The position numbers and the translations under genes were made by a program. Shown piece after piece: positions 1 through 9,199 of a stretch of DNA of 31,223 nt. Position 1 is the stretch's first letter. Each line of letters begins with the position of its first letter. The stretch spans positions 1-31,223 of the IMG/VR virus record IMGVR_UViG_3300020439_002656; one strand, written 5' to 3'. Under the pieces are notes generated by a model. It was given only the letters and a program-made list of their open reading frames with translations, was not told the DNA's origin and made no database searches. The stretch comes from a virus.

Positions 1-3000
1 TTAAGCAAAGAAGAGAGCAGAACGATGTAGGAACATCGCGAGATTGTGGCTGGACCTATATTCGGGGGTTGACCACCCAGATGTATCAAGATGAAATTTT
101 AGTCCCCCTCCAACGTTGACCCGCCGTTTCTCTACCCCGTCCTTATAGTAGATAATGTCAACACCGTCGTAGACAATCTGAAGCAGGGTGGTGGTTGAAT
201 ACGGCTCATTTGTTCCCAACACATCTCCACTACCACTCTCCCTGATTTGAAGAGTGCCGTCGATATAACAATACCAGGCGTAATCCAGGTTCTCCCAACT
301 GTTGGAGGCTGTCGGATTGCTACCAAGACCGACCATACACCTACCGTTAGTCTGATCAGGAGTAAAACTGATCAGAGCTGATCCCACGTAGAACTCTTCG
401 GTGTAGGCACTATTCGCCCACCCACTGTTCGTCCCGAAGGTTATACGGTTACCAGCAATTGAAGTGCTTCCATCTGTTGTAACCAGGGTCAGGGATGGGA
501 AAGAATTCAACGTCGCTAAATCCCCCGCCCCTAGACCCGGTAGGGTAGTAGCGCCGAGATTGACCGGGTTTCCAGCTCCATCAGTATAAGAGAGTGTCCC
601 GTCTGGGTTAAGAACGATGCCTGAGTTAATAAAATCTGCCCGGTTATCCGCTGTTGCATCAATCATAACGGACCCATCCGGGGCATAAATCTTTAGGGCA
701 TTCCCCTGAATGAGACCACTTTTGTCAAGCTGCCAGCCCTGTTTAGTGATAGAATTCCAATTATCTGATTGGATTATCCCGGCAATACTGGCATTGGTGA
801 TGACACCGTTACCGATCTGAGCCGCATCCGTGATCAACAGGCCTGTTGACAATTGATTGGCCCCGATAGTCCCCGCCAGGATTGTATCACCATCAATCAG
901 GACCTTACCCAGATTGACCTGCATATCTGATCCGCCTTTATAGACGGCCAGAATGCGCTTGCTTTGCCCCGTCGCCGTGGTCAGGTTTGTGGTGGACCTT
1001 AATATGGTCTCACCCTTGTTGTAATAGACATATATCGTGCCGCTCGTCCAGTCGGCTTGACCGGACGTGATGCTTTTTGTGGTGACAGTGGAGCCCTCGG
1101 TGATAATGGCGCTTCCCGCCGTCCACGTGATCCGATCAGCGGTCGGGCTGTTGGCGGCAAAGGTGATCGCCTCAAAATCATATTGTGTCGTATCAAAGAC
1201 CGGCTCCGGGTTCGTCAGCACCCCGATTTCCGCGCCCGCCTGATAATCGTTGTTAAAGGTATCCGTTACCCCGATCCTCAAATAATATTGAGTATTTGGA
1301 TCGGCCGGAATTGTGATCAACGTTTCCCGACCGGAATAAACCAGATCCGCATTCAGATCGACCGGGCTGGTGGTCGATTTCCAGATCAGGACAGAGTCCC
1401 AGTCCGCTTCGCCCGGCCGGTCAAAGCTCACATAAATAAAACTGTCCGTCTTTTCCGTGGTTACCGTTGGCACGGCCGGCAGAGGGTTTGTGACATCAAG
1501 GATTGTCGGCGTCACCGATTCCGCGCCATTGGCGTCCACCTCCACCACGGATATCCGCAGGTCCCGGACCGCTGCGCCGCCGGAATCCGCTTTATTGGAT
1601 TTATAATCATAAGTATAGCCAGGTTCTTTCGGCGTCACGGTCCTGAGCAGGATCGGGCTTGCCGGCGTGGTCGCGTCATAAATTTCGACTTTATAATGAT
1701 CAAAGATCAGATTGCTGGATCCGTCCCAGGCAAAGGAGGGGCTTGGCCCCTCAAATGTCGCGGCGTCAAGTCCTCCCACAAGCCGCAATCCGGTAATATC
1801 GCCCGGAACATCCTGCAAGCCGTCAAGGATCAGGGTCGCGGAGGACGCCAGCCGTTTCGGCAGCTTGATACCCGTGGGGCTCACCGACAGCACGCGGATT
1901 TTAATGCTTTCCCCGGCCACAAGGGGATAGGGGACCTTGTATATTTCGTCGCGGGTTATTCCCAACAGCGTATACAACCCGTTCGGGTCCTCTTCATAAA
2001 CCTCATAAGTTTCCGCCGCGCGACCCGGCGCAGCGCGCCAGGTCACCACTACTTCCGATTTATACTGCCCGGCCTCCACCACAATATTTTCCGTCAGGGT
2101 CAGACCCAGAACGGGCGCCGGGGCGGATGTATCCGGGTTATAGGATATCTGCGGATCAAATGGCGGAATCGAATCGGTATCTGCATCCTGGATCGCTGGC
2201 GCGCGGTCCACGACCGTCATTTCAAACTCCAGGTCGTCAATCGGATTGATCTCCTTGACCACCACGTCCCGAACCTCCTTGTCCGTCTCTCCGAAAGATA
2301 CAAGGTCGCCGACGGCGGGGGAGGACGCGGCGGCGATCGGCGTGACAAACTCAAGTCGCCTGGTCTCCCCGGCAACGGTTTTCACCGCCGCGGTCATGAC
2401 GATGGCGACGGGGATCGGCCGGCGGATCGCGACGCTGTAGGTCTTCCCGGACTCTATCTGGCAATATTCGTCCAGCGTGATTGCCGTCACATCGCCAGAC
2501 CCGTCCGTCTCGATGCCGGCGATCTTGCCCACGGAAAGCCCGTGGCGCGGCACATCGTGATTAAGCACCACATAATCGCCCTTGCGGACATTGTAAGCAT
2601 CAATCCCGGCCCGGAAGCTGATGACCTCGGGCCGCAGTTGCAGGTTGGCGAGATAATATCTGCCGTAAGTCCAGGCCGCCTCCTTGCGGGTAATGCCGGC
2701 CGCGGGCAGGTCCTCAATGACCTTTGCCGTCAATTCGTCATGGCCATCGGCATAGACGATCACGGCCGTCTCTTGATATTCCTGATCCTCATCGCCGTAC
2801 AGGACCCGGAAGGCGTGCGGCATTTCTTTAAGGATAAAGCTGCCGCTCAAACCCCGCGTGTTGCGGGCCGTGAACATGCCGCGCGGCTCCGCCTGCACCA
2901 CATCGCGCACCACGCCCAACTTGCCGCCATACCCGTCTCTGACCGCGCGGCCTACGGAACAGATTTCAGTGAGAAGATCCGCCATGTTCGTTTTTTGTTC

Positions 3001-4701
3001 GATGACTTTGTCATAGTAAAATTTAGCGGCGGCCGTCCGCGAATCTATCGCCTCGCAGTCTTGCCACCAGCTATAAATCGAGGTCATGTCAAGACGATTA
3101 TCCGGCATTTTGTATTTGCTGGGCGCTCCCCGCGCCAGATAACAAAAGGCCGCCGCCGCCGCGCGGGTGCGGTGATTGGCCATCCGCGCGTCCTTCGCCG
3201 GACCCGCCGCCATGTCCCGCGTATCCTTCGGATCGATCCAGACCTGATTGACGTCATCCCAGTACGGATAAAGCCGCTGCACCATGGCGTTGATGTTGGA
3301 AAATGCCCCGCCGGACTGATCCGTCACCCTGATCTTGATCGCCAGGCGTGCCGTGCCTTTTTTCCTGATCGGCGGATCATTCTTGATGCTGCGGATCTCC
3401 AAAAGCTGGGTCTTGTCCTTGATCTTGTCGTCAGTGCTGGCGGCGGTCTGGCGGACGAGCCGGATTTCATATTGCCCGCGCGCGGGGAAAGAAATGGATT
3501 TCTGGAAGGCGCGTGGATAATCGGTCTGCGCCGCAAAGCTGTGCTGCGCGCTGCCGCTCGATGTGATTGGCGATCCAAAATCATCAGGGATATACACATT
3601 TCCCCCGAAAAAATTATACCACGGCCAATAAGTCGTCCCGCCGGTCGAGCTATAGACCGTTGTGATATTGTTCCAAGTCACATTGCCCACTTTCCGCCAC
3701 TGTATTGTCACGGACACGGCTTTCGTGGATTTTTTTCCCTTGTCATTCCGCTTAATCAAACCTTCGGGGAAAAATATATCCAGTTCCGCGGCGTCGATAT
3801 TCGCCTGGGTGGTCACAATCTGCTCCACGCCCGGCTCCAGCGTCAGGCCGTAACTGTCTGTCGTCACGTCATTGCTGTAGAGCTTGGGGTCCGGATCATC
3901 ATCCCAACCCTGCAACACCTCAAGGTCCACGTCCTCATACTCTTTCAGGGGCGTATCGCCGATACGGATATCTGATATCTCCAGAGGGCCATAGCCAAAA
4001 TCCAGCAGCGAGACCTGATAACGGTCGCTGCCCCGGGTCTGCATATAGGACGCCGCCGCCATCGGCGGAAAATAGCGGACCTTGCCCAACACAATCGGCA
4101 CGGGGGATCCGGGCCGCAACTGATTCGACAGCCCGCTGGACGTGGTCGGACTCTCGCCGGCGGAATCAATCTGCGGCGCCTTGACGGGAATCAGCGCATT
4201 GAGCGCCAGGAACCCCACACCCACAATAAGCCCGGCCGCAAGCGCCGTCTGAAGGGCGATACTGGTGCCGACGGAAAGTCCGACGGAAAGACCCGCATTA
4301 ACCAGAGCCGATCCGAAAATCGACGCGCCGAGCGCGGGGGCCGCATAAAAAGCCGCGACCATGATCGCGATACTGAAAACGGTGCGCAAAACCTTGCTTC
4401 CGCCGCCACCTTCTGGGCAAAAATCCAGCAGCACGGTGACGCCCGCGCGGGGTCGGACGCGCGGCCAATGCGCGCGAGGCACGCCCCACTCGCCGCGCGC
4501 CGTTTGCAGCGTGACGCTGACCTTGCCCCGGATTGTGGGCGGCAACCGGTCCACGATCTCCTGCAAAGTGGGCCGGCACCCCATCACCTGAAAATCGAGA
4601 AAATGTCGCCGCGCCGCTTGCGGCATGGATACGGGCTGCAGGACGACGTCCGTCCCGACAGGCGCCGCGTCATCTCGATCTATGGAAACGATTTTGTTCA
4701 T
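1..4701 (-). CDS. Tail tip / host-specificity protein (lambda gpJ-like)
   Basis: A 1566-residue protein, last gene of the tail operon and of gpJ size. It would form the tail tip that contacts the host receptor. An Ala/Gly-rich hydrophobic stretch lies near residues 105-175, as in TipJ proteins. A central baseplate-like region follows (about 190-850), then fibronectin-III-like beta repeats (about 890-1200) containing the strand pattern AETYEVYEEDPNGLYTLLG. The C-terminal ~150 residues resemble a jelly-roll or concanavalin-like domain found at the end of phage tail proteins, with the motifs LDYAWYCYIDGTLQI and IIYYKDGV. Both the start (ATG) and the stop (TAA at base 1) are inside the window. 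The NlpC gene ends 6 bp upstream. The last ~1 kb of coding sequence is visibly poorer in GC than the rest, suggesting an exchanged receptor-binding domain. The family call is confident; the receptor is unknown. Confidence 0.92.
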   Translation of the reverse strand: MNKIVSIDRDDAAPVGTDVVLQPVSMPQAARRHFLDFQVMGCRPTLQEIVDRLPPTIRGKVSVTLQTARGEWGVPRAHWPRVRPRAGVTVLLDFCPEGGGGSKVLRTVFSIAIMVAAFYAAPALGASIFGSALVNAGLSVGLSVGTSIALQTALAAGLIVGVGFLALNALIPVKAPQIDSAGESPTTSSGLSNQLRPGSPVPIVLGKVRYFPPMAAASYMQTRGSDRYQVSLLDFGYGPLEISDIRIGDTPLKEYEDVDLEVLQGWDDDPDPKLYSNDVTTDSYGLTLEPGVEQIVTTQANIDAAELDIFFPEGLIKRNDKGKKSTKAVSVTIQWRKVGNVTWNNITTVYSSTGGTTYWPWYNFFGGNVYIPDDFGSPITSSGSAQHSFAAQTDYPRAFQKSISFPARGQYEIRLVRQTAASTDDKIKDKTQLLEIRSIKNDPPIRKKGTARLAIKIRVTDQSGGAFSNINAMVQRLYPYWDDVNQVWIDPKDTRDMAAGPAKDARMANHRTRAAAAAFCYLARGAPSKYKMPDNRLDMTSIYSWWQDCEAIDSRTAAAKFYYDKVIEQKTNMADLLTEICSVGRAVRDGYGGKLGVVRDVVQAEPRGMFTARNTRGLSGSFILKEMPHAFRVLYGDEDQEYQETAVIVYADGHDELTAKVIEDLPAAGITRKEAAWTYGRYYLANLQLRPEVISFRAGIDAYNVRKGDYVVLNHDVPRHGLSVGKIAGIETDGSGDVTAITLDEYCQIESGKTYSVAIRRPIPVAIVMTAAVKTVAGETRRLEFVTPIAAASSPAVGDLVSFGETDKEVRDVVVKEINPIDDLEFEMTVVDRAPAIQDADTDSIPPFDPQISYNPDTSAPAPVLGLTLTENIVVEAGQYKSEVVVTWRAAPGRAAETYEVYEEDPNGLYTLLGITRDEIYKVPYPLVAGESIKIRVLSVSPTGIKLPKRLASSATLILDGLQDVPGDITGLRLVGGLDAATFEGPSPSFAWDGSSNLIFDHYKVEIYDATTPASPILLRTVTPKEPGYTYDYKSNKADSGGAAVRDLRISVVEVDANGAESVTPTILDVTNPLPAVPTVTTEKTDSFIYVSFDRPGEADWDSVLIWKSTTSPVDLNADLVYSGRETLITIPADPNTQYYLRIGVTDTFNNDYQAGAEIGVLTNPEPVFDTTQYDFEAITFAANSPTADRITWTAGSAIITEGSTVTTKSITSGQADWTSGTIYVYYNKGETILRSTTNLTTATGQSKRILAVYKGGSDMQVNLGKVLIDGDTILAGTIGANQLSTGLLITDAAQIGNGVITNASIAGIIQSDNWNSITKQGWQLDKSGLIQGNALKIYAPDGSVMIDATADNRADFINSGIVLNPDGTLSYTDGAGNPVNLGATTLPGLGAGDLATLNSFPSLTLVTTDGSTSIAGNRITFGTNSGWANSAYTEEFYVGSALISFTPDQTNGRCMVGLGSNPTASNSWENLDYAWYCYIDGTLQIRESGSGDVLGTNEPYSTTTLLQIVYDGVDIIYYKDGVEKRRVNVGGGLKFHLDTSGWSTPEYRSSHNLAMFLHRSALFFA

Positions 4702-4707
4702 GTTTTT

Positions 4708-5139
4708 TCAAATTCCGACAAGACTTTTGTGACAATAAAATCCTTCGATCCGGTGCCGCGGCCAGGCCGCGGACGGATAATCCATCACCTGCACCTCGGC
4801 GCCGCGGATGGTGTGCAGCATTTCTTTTTCCGATAAAAAAATCGCGACATGAAACGGGATCTTCCCGGCGCGCCACAAGATCAGGTCACCACGAACAGGC
4901 CTCGCCGTCCTTACCCAGGCGCCGCCGCGCCGATGCCGGTCAAACACCGGCCCGCTTTGTAACGGACAATGAATATCCCCGACCTCCCCGGCATATGACC
5001 TTATGCCGATCGAATAGACCTCCTGATAAAGGATATAGACCAGCCCCCAGCAATCCGCGCCCGACCGGCTCCGCCCATGCGGCAGGAAGGGGACGCCCAA
5101 ATAATCCTTAACCCGGAAGGATGGCCGGATAATCGACAT
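4708..5139 (-). CDS. NlpC/P60-family tail peptidase (gpK-like)
   Basis: A 143-residue protein with the NlpC/P60 active-site pattern: Cys30 in GADCWGLV and His97 in IPFHVAIFL, with the aspartates and turns expected between them. In siphophages this protein sits in the tail tip and is thought to cut peptidoglycan during DNA entry or to act in tip assembly. I chose the ATG at 5139 (MSIIRPSF...) because it starts right before the conserved fold. An in-frame start at 5184 would add 15 basic residues unlike the family. The gene overlaps the end of the DUF1833 gene by 32 bp and lies 6 bp before the tip gene, the usual L-K-J order. Confidence 0.88.
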   Translation of the reverse strand: MSIIRPSFRVKDYLGVPFLPHGRSRSGADCWGLVYILYQEVYSIGIRSYAGEVGDIHCPLQSGPVFDRHRRGGAWVRTARPVRGDLILWRAGKIPFHVAIFLSEKEMLHTIRGAEVQVMDYPSAAWPRHRIEGFYCHKSLVGI

Positions 5140-5575
5140 TATTAAACGTGTCCGCCGGCACGGATTGCTTGAGAAAATCGCCAATGGTCAGCGTGCCGGA
5201 GACATACATCGCATCCCACTCCACATTCGCAAGTTTCATAAAAATCGGTCCGTACTCGATCACATTCAGGGCCGAGGACCGACAGACAAACATGGTCATA
5301 TCCGCCTCGGACTTATTGATCAGGGTCCTCAGAGTATCCGTGATTGCCCTGTCTACGTTCGGCACCCTGATCGCGCCCTTTCCGCCGCCGCCTTTCGGCA
5401 GGTCGATCTCAAACATGACGCCGGTCCACACTTCCCCACCCTGGGTCACGTCCTCGCCATTGGCGACAAAGCGCAGCGGCTGGGCAAGATCCACATGCTC
5501 GACCAGGACAAAATGCAGCCACACATCTTCCTGCGCGCCCCCGAAAGCATCCTGCAACCCCTCCAAAGTCGTCAT
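5108..5575 (-). CDS. DUF1833-type minor tail protein (gpL-like position)
   Basis: A 155-residue beta-rich protein located where lambda has gpL, between the M-like protein and the NlpC peptidase. The pattern of an early EVWTGVMFEIDLP segment followed by a conserved central strand region fits the DUF1833 tail family as I remember it. No catalytic motif is visible. It probably forms part of the tail tip that docks onto the tube. Its start ATG overlaps the stop of the preceding gene by 4 bp (ATGA), implying translational coupling. Family assignment is from memory; the tail role is secure from context. Confidence 0.75.
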   Translation of the reverse strand: MTTLEGLQDAFGGAQEDVWLHFVLVEHVDLAQPLRFVANGEDVTQGGEVWTGVMFEIDLPKGGGGKGAIRVPNVDRAITDTLRTLINKSEADMTMFVCRSSALNVIEYGPIFMKLANVEWDAMYVSGTLTIGDFLKQSVPADTFNNVDYPAILPG

Positions 5576-5931
5576 TCGCTCACCACCCGCAATTTCATGC
5601 TCAGCCGCCAGCCCCGCACCGCGCGGGTCGCGGCCGTCAAATCGAAATCCATGATTTTAAAAATCACGGCCTCGCCAAGCGGCGTCGAAAGTCCGGAAAA
5701 GGACTTAAGGCCGCCGAAAAGAGTCGTCTTATAAAAAGACTTGAATGTCTGCGCCTGCGCTTCGGTTAGGTCCATTTCGTATGTGGTCTCCCCGCCGGCA
5801 AGGGTGGACCGGCGACGCATCACCGGGTCCCCCACGTCCGGCGTGAAGGTGATCCTGTTGTCCGCAAAGGGCTCATTGGCGCCAAACAACGGCTTTTGCG
5901 GCAATGCCGCGGGCCATATCTCCGCCATCAT
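5572..5931 (-). CDS. Minor tail protein (gpM-like)
   Basis: A 119-residue protein beginning MMAEIWPAALPQKPLFG. The IWPAALPQ type of opening is common in small siphophage tail proteins encoded directly after the tape measure protein. The rest is predicted beta-rich with no enzymatic motif. The start overlaps the tape measure stop by 4 bp (ATGA) and its own stop overlaps the next start in the same way. Position and size match lambda gpM, a tail tip component. The second in-frame ATG, 3 bp further in, is equally possible as the start. Confidence 0.72.
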   Translation of the reverse strand: MMAEIWPAALPQKPLFGANEPFADNRITFTPDVGDPVMRRRSTLAGGETTYEMDLTEAQAQTFKSFYKTTLFGGLKSFSGLSTPLGEAVIFKIMDFDLTAATRAVRGWRLSMKLRVVSE

Positions 5932-8444
5932 CCGATCCTTTTAAGGCCATATGTGGCCTCCAGCGTCTGCGCCATGGGCCCGCGACCGGCCACGTCCCGG
6001 GCGCCCGCCTGACCGATATAGACATCAATCTCCCGCGCGCCGCCGCTTCCGCGCCGCTCCCGGGTTTCGACCTTTTCACCGGACTGATTATAAATATTAA
6101 CGATGACCGGGGACGACGCCATCCGCGCATTGACACCCAGTTTTCCGTCGCTGGCGCGCTCCAGCGGCAGGATTCCTTCCGGCCCCGCCTCGCCCCGAAG
6201 GCCCAGATCTCCGTTCGCCAGGGGAAAATATTCCGGGCCCGTGACCACGCGGCCCCGGTGGACGCCGCCTAGGGCGAAAGGCACGACATTGCCGCGCTCC
6301 ACCACATTGCCTTTGGCGGACGGGACCACGACCGGCAGGCCGAAGGCGGCGCCGATGCCGGAAAATATCTGACCGAAAAGCCCCTTGACCTGATTCATCA
6401 GCAGCGCATCAATCAACATCTGGCTGATTGTCGCTTTAAACGCCCGGCCGATCCGGTCAAAACTGACCTCGCCGTCATCCGCCATTTCGATCATAATAGA
6501 CCGCCAGGTATCCGCAAACTGCTCCCCGGCCTGGCGGCCCTGGTCAATGCTTTTCAGATATTCATCCGTTTCCCGCGCCGCATTGCGGCGAATGAGGGAA
6601 ATCGCCTGTTCCTTTTCTTGTTCCGTGGCGATCCCCGCCGCCGCGCGCGCGCGCCAGATCTCAATCTGCGCCTCGCTTTCCCGGGCAATCGCCGCCGTGA
6701 TATTTCCTTCGGCGCGCAAATGCGCCGTCACCATATCGGCCAGCATTTCTTTCGTCTGCGCCAGGGCTTCCCCGCGGCGCTGTTCCGCCTGATGCCAGGC
6801 GGCGGCATTCCGGGCCGCGGTCTTGACCGGCAGCAATGCCGCCTCGTCCTCAAAGGACAAGGCCGCCGGCGACGCGACGCCCGCGGCCGTCGCCGGGGGT
6901 GCCGCGGCGGCGGGGGAGGCCGCCTCACGAACGACTTTTTTATACCTCTCAATCGTGGCGATGGTTTTTTCAAGATCCTCGCGCACCTGCCTGATCTGAC
7001 CGTCTAGGTGCCCTTGCGCGGCAATTTTGCTTAAATTCGGCGCGAACGCAAAACTTCCCGCCAGATCCTTCTGCTGATCGGCCATCTTCCGGCGATACTC
7101 CAGATCCAGCAGCTGCTGCTCAAGCTCCAGCCGCTTGATATCCAGTCCATTAATTTTTTCGGCGTGCAGGTCTTTAAGGCTCCTGGTCTGCGAATCAAGC
7201 TCCGCATTCAGCTGCTTGAGATATTGCCGATGACTTTCCGCCTCCCGCGCCGCATCGCTTTGCCGCGTGGCCAGAAGATAAAGACCGCCGGCGGCGATGA
7301 CCGCCGCCCCCACCGGGCCGCCCACCAAGGCCAGGGCCGCCGCCGCAGCGCGGCTCGCCACGGCCATGGACGCCATGCCCGCCGCAGCAAGCGGGGAGAC
7401 GGTCGCCATCATGCGCAGGCCCGCGACCGCGCCGGCCGGACCAATTATCGCGGCATTTAAGGCCGTAATCGCGGAGGACGCCGTCCGCGCCACCACCAAG
7501 CCGCCGATCACGGTGACAGCCGTCTGACCGTGCTCCACAAACAGCAGTAGGGCATCCGTGGAGACCCGGATTACGGCGCCAAGATTTTCACCCAAACTTG
7601 TCGCCAAATCATCATTCACCGCCACAAACTCCGTGACCTGTAGACTTGCTGCGCGGATTGCATCATTAAAACCTCCCTCGCCTATTTTTCGCGCAAAGCC
7701 GGACAAATTCTGATCCATATTGCTGATCACACCGTTCAGCGTGTCCATCTGATCAATCATCGCCGTGGAGAAATTTACATTTCCTATCGTCCTCAAATAT
7801 CCTTCAATTTCTTCGGCGTTTTTTCGTACTGTTGTGGTAACGCCCTGAAAGGTAAAGGAAACTTTATCCCCCTCTTGACGTGCCTTGATCCCGAATTCTT
7901 TTAGGCGCTCAAATTCCAGTGTGACCGCATCCGCGACGGCCTCGACAAACTGATCAAGCGTCTTGTTCAGGGCCGAGGCCGTATTGCCATAGGACCTTAA
8001 CGCTTCTTCCGACGGGTCAAGGCCCAGAGCCTTGAGCTTCGTAAAACCCTGAACCACCTCATCAAGCTGGAAGGGCGTATTCGCCGCGAAATTATCAAGA
8101 TCCTGTATAATCCGCCTGGCCTCATCAACGCTGCCCGTCAGAGACTTAAGGCTGGCCTCATAGCTTTCAAAGGCTTTGTTTTCGCGCAAGACAAATCCGG
8201 AAAAGCCTTTAATCCCCTGCAACCCGGCATAGGCGCCGATCAGGGCGGCGGCTTGCCTGAGCATCCCGTTGACATGGTTCCCCGCGGCGTTCAACGCGCG
8301 CAATTCCGCCGTCGCGGGCCTGGTCGCGGACGTGATGCGATTCATGCTGCGTTGTCCCGTCTGCCCGACGGATTCCAAGTCGCGTTTTAATTGCTTATCG
8401 CCTTCCGCGGACAAACGGACCGAGAGTCTTTTTTCAGTCGCCAT
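5928..8444 (-). CDS. Tail tape measure protein
   Basis: An 838-residue protein that sets tail length and is ejected during infection. It has the typical composition: long helical coiled-coil stretches rich in Ala, Glu, Arg and Gln, and a hydrophobic block around residues 315-400 with repeated Ala/Gly/Val segments. The N-terminal part (KRLSVRLSAEGDKQLKRDL, then ALIGAYAGLQGI) matches tape measure proteins of alphaproteobacterial prophages. The C-terminus has the Gly-rich tail FALGGVHRGRVV... with GEAGPEGILPL, a common tape-measure ending. The gene overlaps the frameshift extension of the tail chaperone by 11 bp. The protein is modest in length, so a tail shorter than lambda's is expected. Confidence 0.92.
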   Translation of the reverse strand: MATEKRLSVRLSAEGDKQLKRDLESVGQTGQRSMNRITSATRPATAELRALNAAGNHVNGMLRQAAALIGAYAGLQGIKGFSGFVLRENKAFESYEASLKSLTGSVDEARRIIQDLDNFAANTPFQLDEVVQGFTKLKALGLDPSEEALRSYGNTASALNKTLDQFVEAVADAVTLEFERLKEFGIKARQEGDKVSFTFQGVTTTVRKNAEEIEGYLRTIGNVNFSTAMIDQMDTLNGVISNMDQNLSGFARKIGEGGFNDAIRAASLQVTEFVAVNDDLATSLGENLGAVIRVSTDALLLFVEHGQTAVTVIGGLVVARTASSAITALNAAIIGPAGAVAGLRMMATVSPLAAAGMASMAVASRAAAAALALVGGPVGAAVIAAGGLYLLATRQSDAAREAESHRQYLKQLNAELDSQTRSLKDLHAEKINGLDIKRLELEQQLLDLEYRRKMADQQKDLAGSFAFAPNLSKIAAQGHLDGQIRQVREDLEKTIATIERYKKVVREAASPAAAAPPATAAGVASPAALSFEDEAALLPVKTAARNAAAWHQAEQRRGEALAQTKEMLADMVTAHLRAEGNITAAIARESEAQIEIWRARAAAGIATEQEKEQAISLIRRNAARETDEYLKSIDQGRQAGEQFADTWRSIMIEMADDGEVSFDRIGRAFKATISQMLIDALLMNQVKGLFGQIFSGIGAAFGLPVVVPSAKGNVVERGNVVPFALGGVHRGRVVTGPEYFPLANGDLGLRGEAGPEGILPLERASDGKLGVNARMASSPVIVNIYNQSGEKVETRERRGSGGAREIDVYIGQAGARDVAGRGPMAQTLEATYGLKRIG

Positions 8445-8778
8445 TCTCAGCCTTATCCCTTAAATCGCGAATTGCTTCGCGCCATCCCAACACCGCGCTG
8501 GGCCATAATTCCAGCACGGCGCGGCGGTCATATTGATATTCGTCACACAATTCCATCACATCACGGGTCCCGATCCGGTCGGGATCCGCGCCCAAAAAGC
8601 GATAGACCAGATCAAGCACCTGATGCCCCTCTATCGTCTTGGGCTCGTTTTCGATTTTCGGGCAGAATTCACCGCCTTCGCCCCTTTGTCCCCAGCTGCA
8701 CGGCGCGCCCTCTTCGCGGCAGGCGCGGCAGTATTCGTTTCCGGGGCCGGCATCCCATCTGATGCGGCCCCGGATCCG
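8434..8778 (-). CDS. Tail assembly chaperone -1 frame extension (gpT-like part of a G-T fusion)
   Basis: This frame is open without a stop from the slippery site at 8778-8784 down to 8434 and has no ATG. A GTG at 8619 exists but sits in the middle of the coding-like sequence. I read it as the C-terminal part of a frameshift fusion: 140 codons of the chaperone gene followed by 114 residues, 254 in total. The segment starts RIRGRIRWDAGPGNEYC and carries a Cys pattern C-x2-C-x6-C-x11-C that could bind metal. It then has a helical end, DVMELCDEYQYDRRAVLELW. It overlaps the tape measure start by 11 bp, exactly where lambda's T frame ends. Frameshift chaperones between tail tube and tape measure genes are standard in siphophages. 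Here the site itself is visible. Confidence 0.85.
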   Translation of the reverse strand, partial: RIRGRIRWDAGPGNEYCRACREEGAPCSWGQRGEGGEFCPKIENEPKTIEGHQVLDLVYRFLGADPDRIGTRDVMELCDEYQYDRRAVLELWPSAVLGWREAIRDLRDKAENGD

Positions 8779-9197
8779 TTTTTTTCCGCCGCCAAAAGCT
8801 CCCGCACGCCAAGATATTGGCTATGAAAGGATTTTCGGATCAGGGGCGCCAGGGTAAAGAGATCCTCGATCGCCTGTTCCGTGACCGCCGCGGGGACGTC
8901 ATTTTTATCATAAACGCCGGTCCAGGATATAATCCCGGCGACAGCGCGGCCAACGGCGAAACAATGTTGCGTCAGGGCAAACCGCGAATCCTCGTCCTCA
9001 AGATCCGGCAAACCGTCCAGGGATTCGCCGAAATCTTTCCGCCGGCGGTATTCTTCTCCAATCTCCCGCAGCTTGCGATTTAAATAGGTCTCTGCCAGCA
9101 GGTCCACATGGCCGTCATAAGGCCGCACCTCCACCGTGACGCCATAACCCAGATCAAGGTTGTAGGGCGCGCTTTTTAATCCCAGACGTATCGCCAT
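8631..9197 (-). CDS. Tail assembly chaperone (gpG-like), zero-frame product
   Basis: A 188-residue protein between the tail tube and tape measure genes, the place of the lambda G protein that coats the tape measure during tail assembly. Residues 1-135 look like the structured part. After the slippery Lys-Asn (codons 139-140) the zero frame becomes a low-complexity Ala/Lys/Arg tail (AAPAAKRARRAAGDKGAKAVNS), which is what one expects if a share of ribosomes leaves this frame. It starts 2 bp after the tube gene. It is probably made in excess over the fusion form. Assignment rests on position and the frameshift signal rather than on sequence recognition. Confidence 0.85.
   Translation of the reverse strand: MAIRLGLKSAPYNLDLGYGVTVEVRPYDGHVDLLAETYLNRKLREIGEEYRRRKDFGESLDGLPDLEDEDSRFALTQHCFAVGRAVAGIISWTGVYDKNDVPAAVTEQAIEDLFTLAPLIRKSFHSQYLGVRELLAAEKNGSGAASDGMPAPETNTAAPAAKRARRAAGDKGAKAVNSARKSKTSPRR
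8741..8784 (-). promoter_or_regulatory. Programmed -1 frameshift signal: slippery heptamer plus hairpin
   Basis: On the minus strand the zero frame reads GAA AAA AAC, giving the canonical heptamer A-AAA-AAC (8784-8778) in the correct phase. After a 4-nt spacer comes a hairpin: 5' arm 8773-8761, 6-nt loop 8760-8755, 3' arm 8754-8741. It has 9 GC-rich pairs, one bulged C, then 4 more pairs. Slippage by -1 enters the frame that stays open to 8434. Confidence 0.88.
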
Positions 9198-9199
9198 GA

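Noticed and set aside
1057-3975. A 972-codon open frame on the plus strand, antisense to the tail tip gene
   Set aside because: It mirrors the codon structure of the tip gene in GC-rich DNA. Its product is rich in Arg, Gly, His and Ile, with no domain and no ribosome site, and the tip protein on the other strand is unmistakable.
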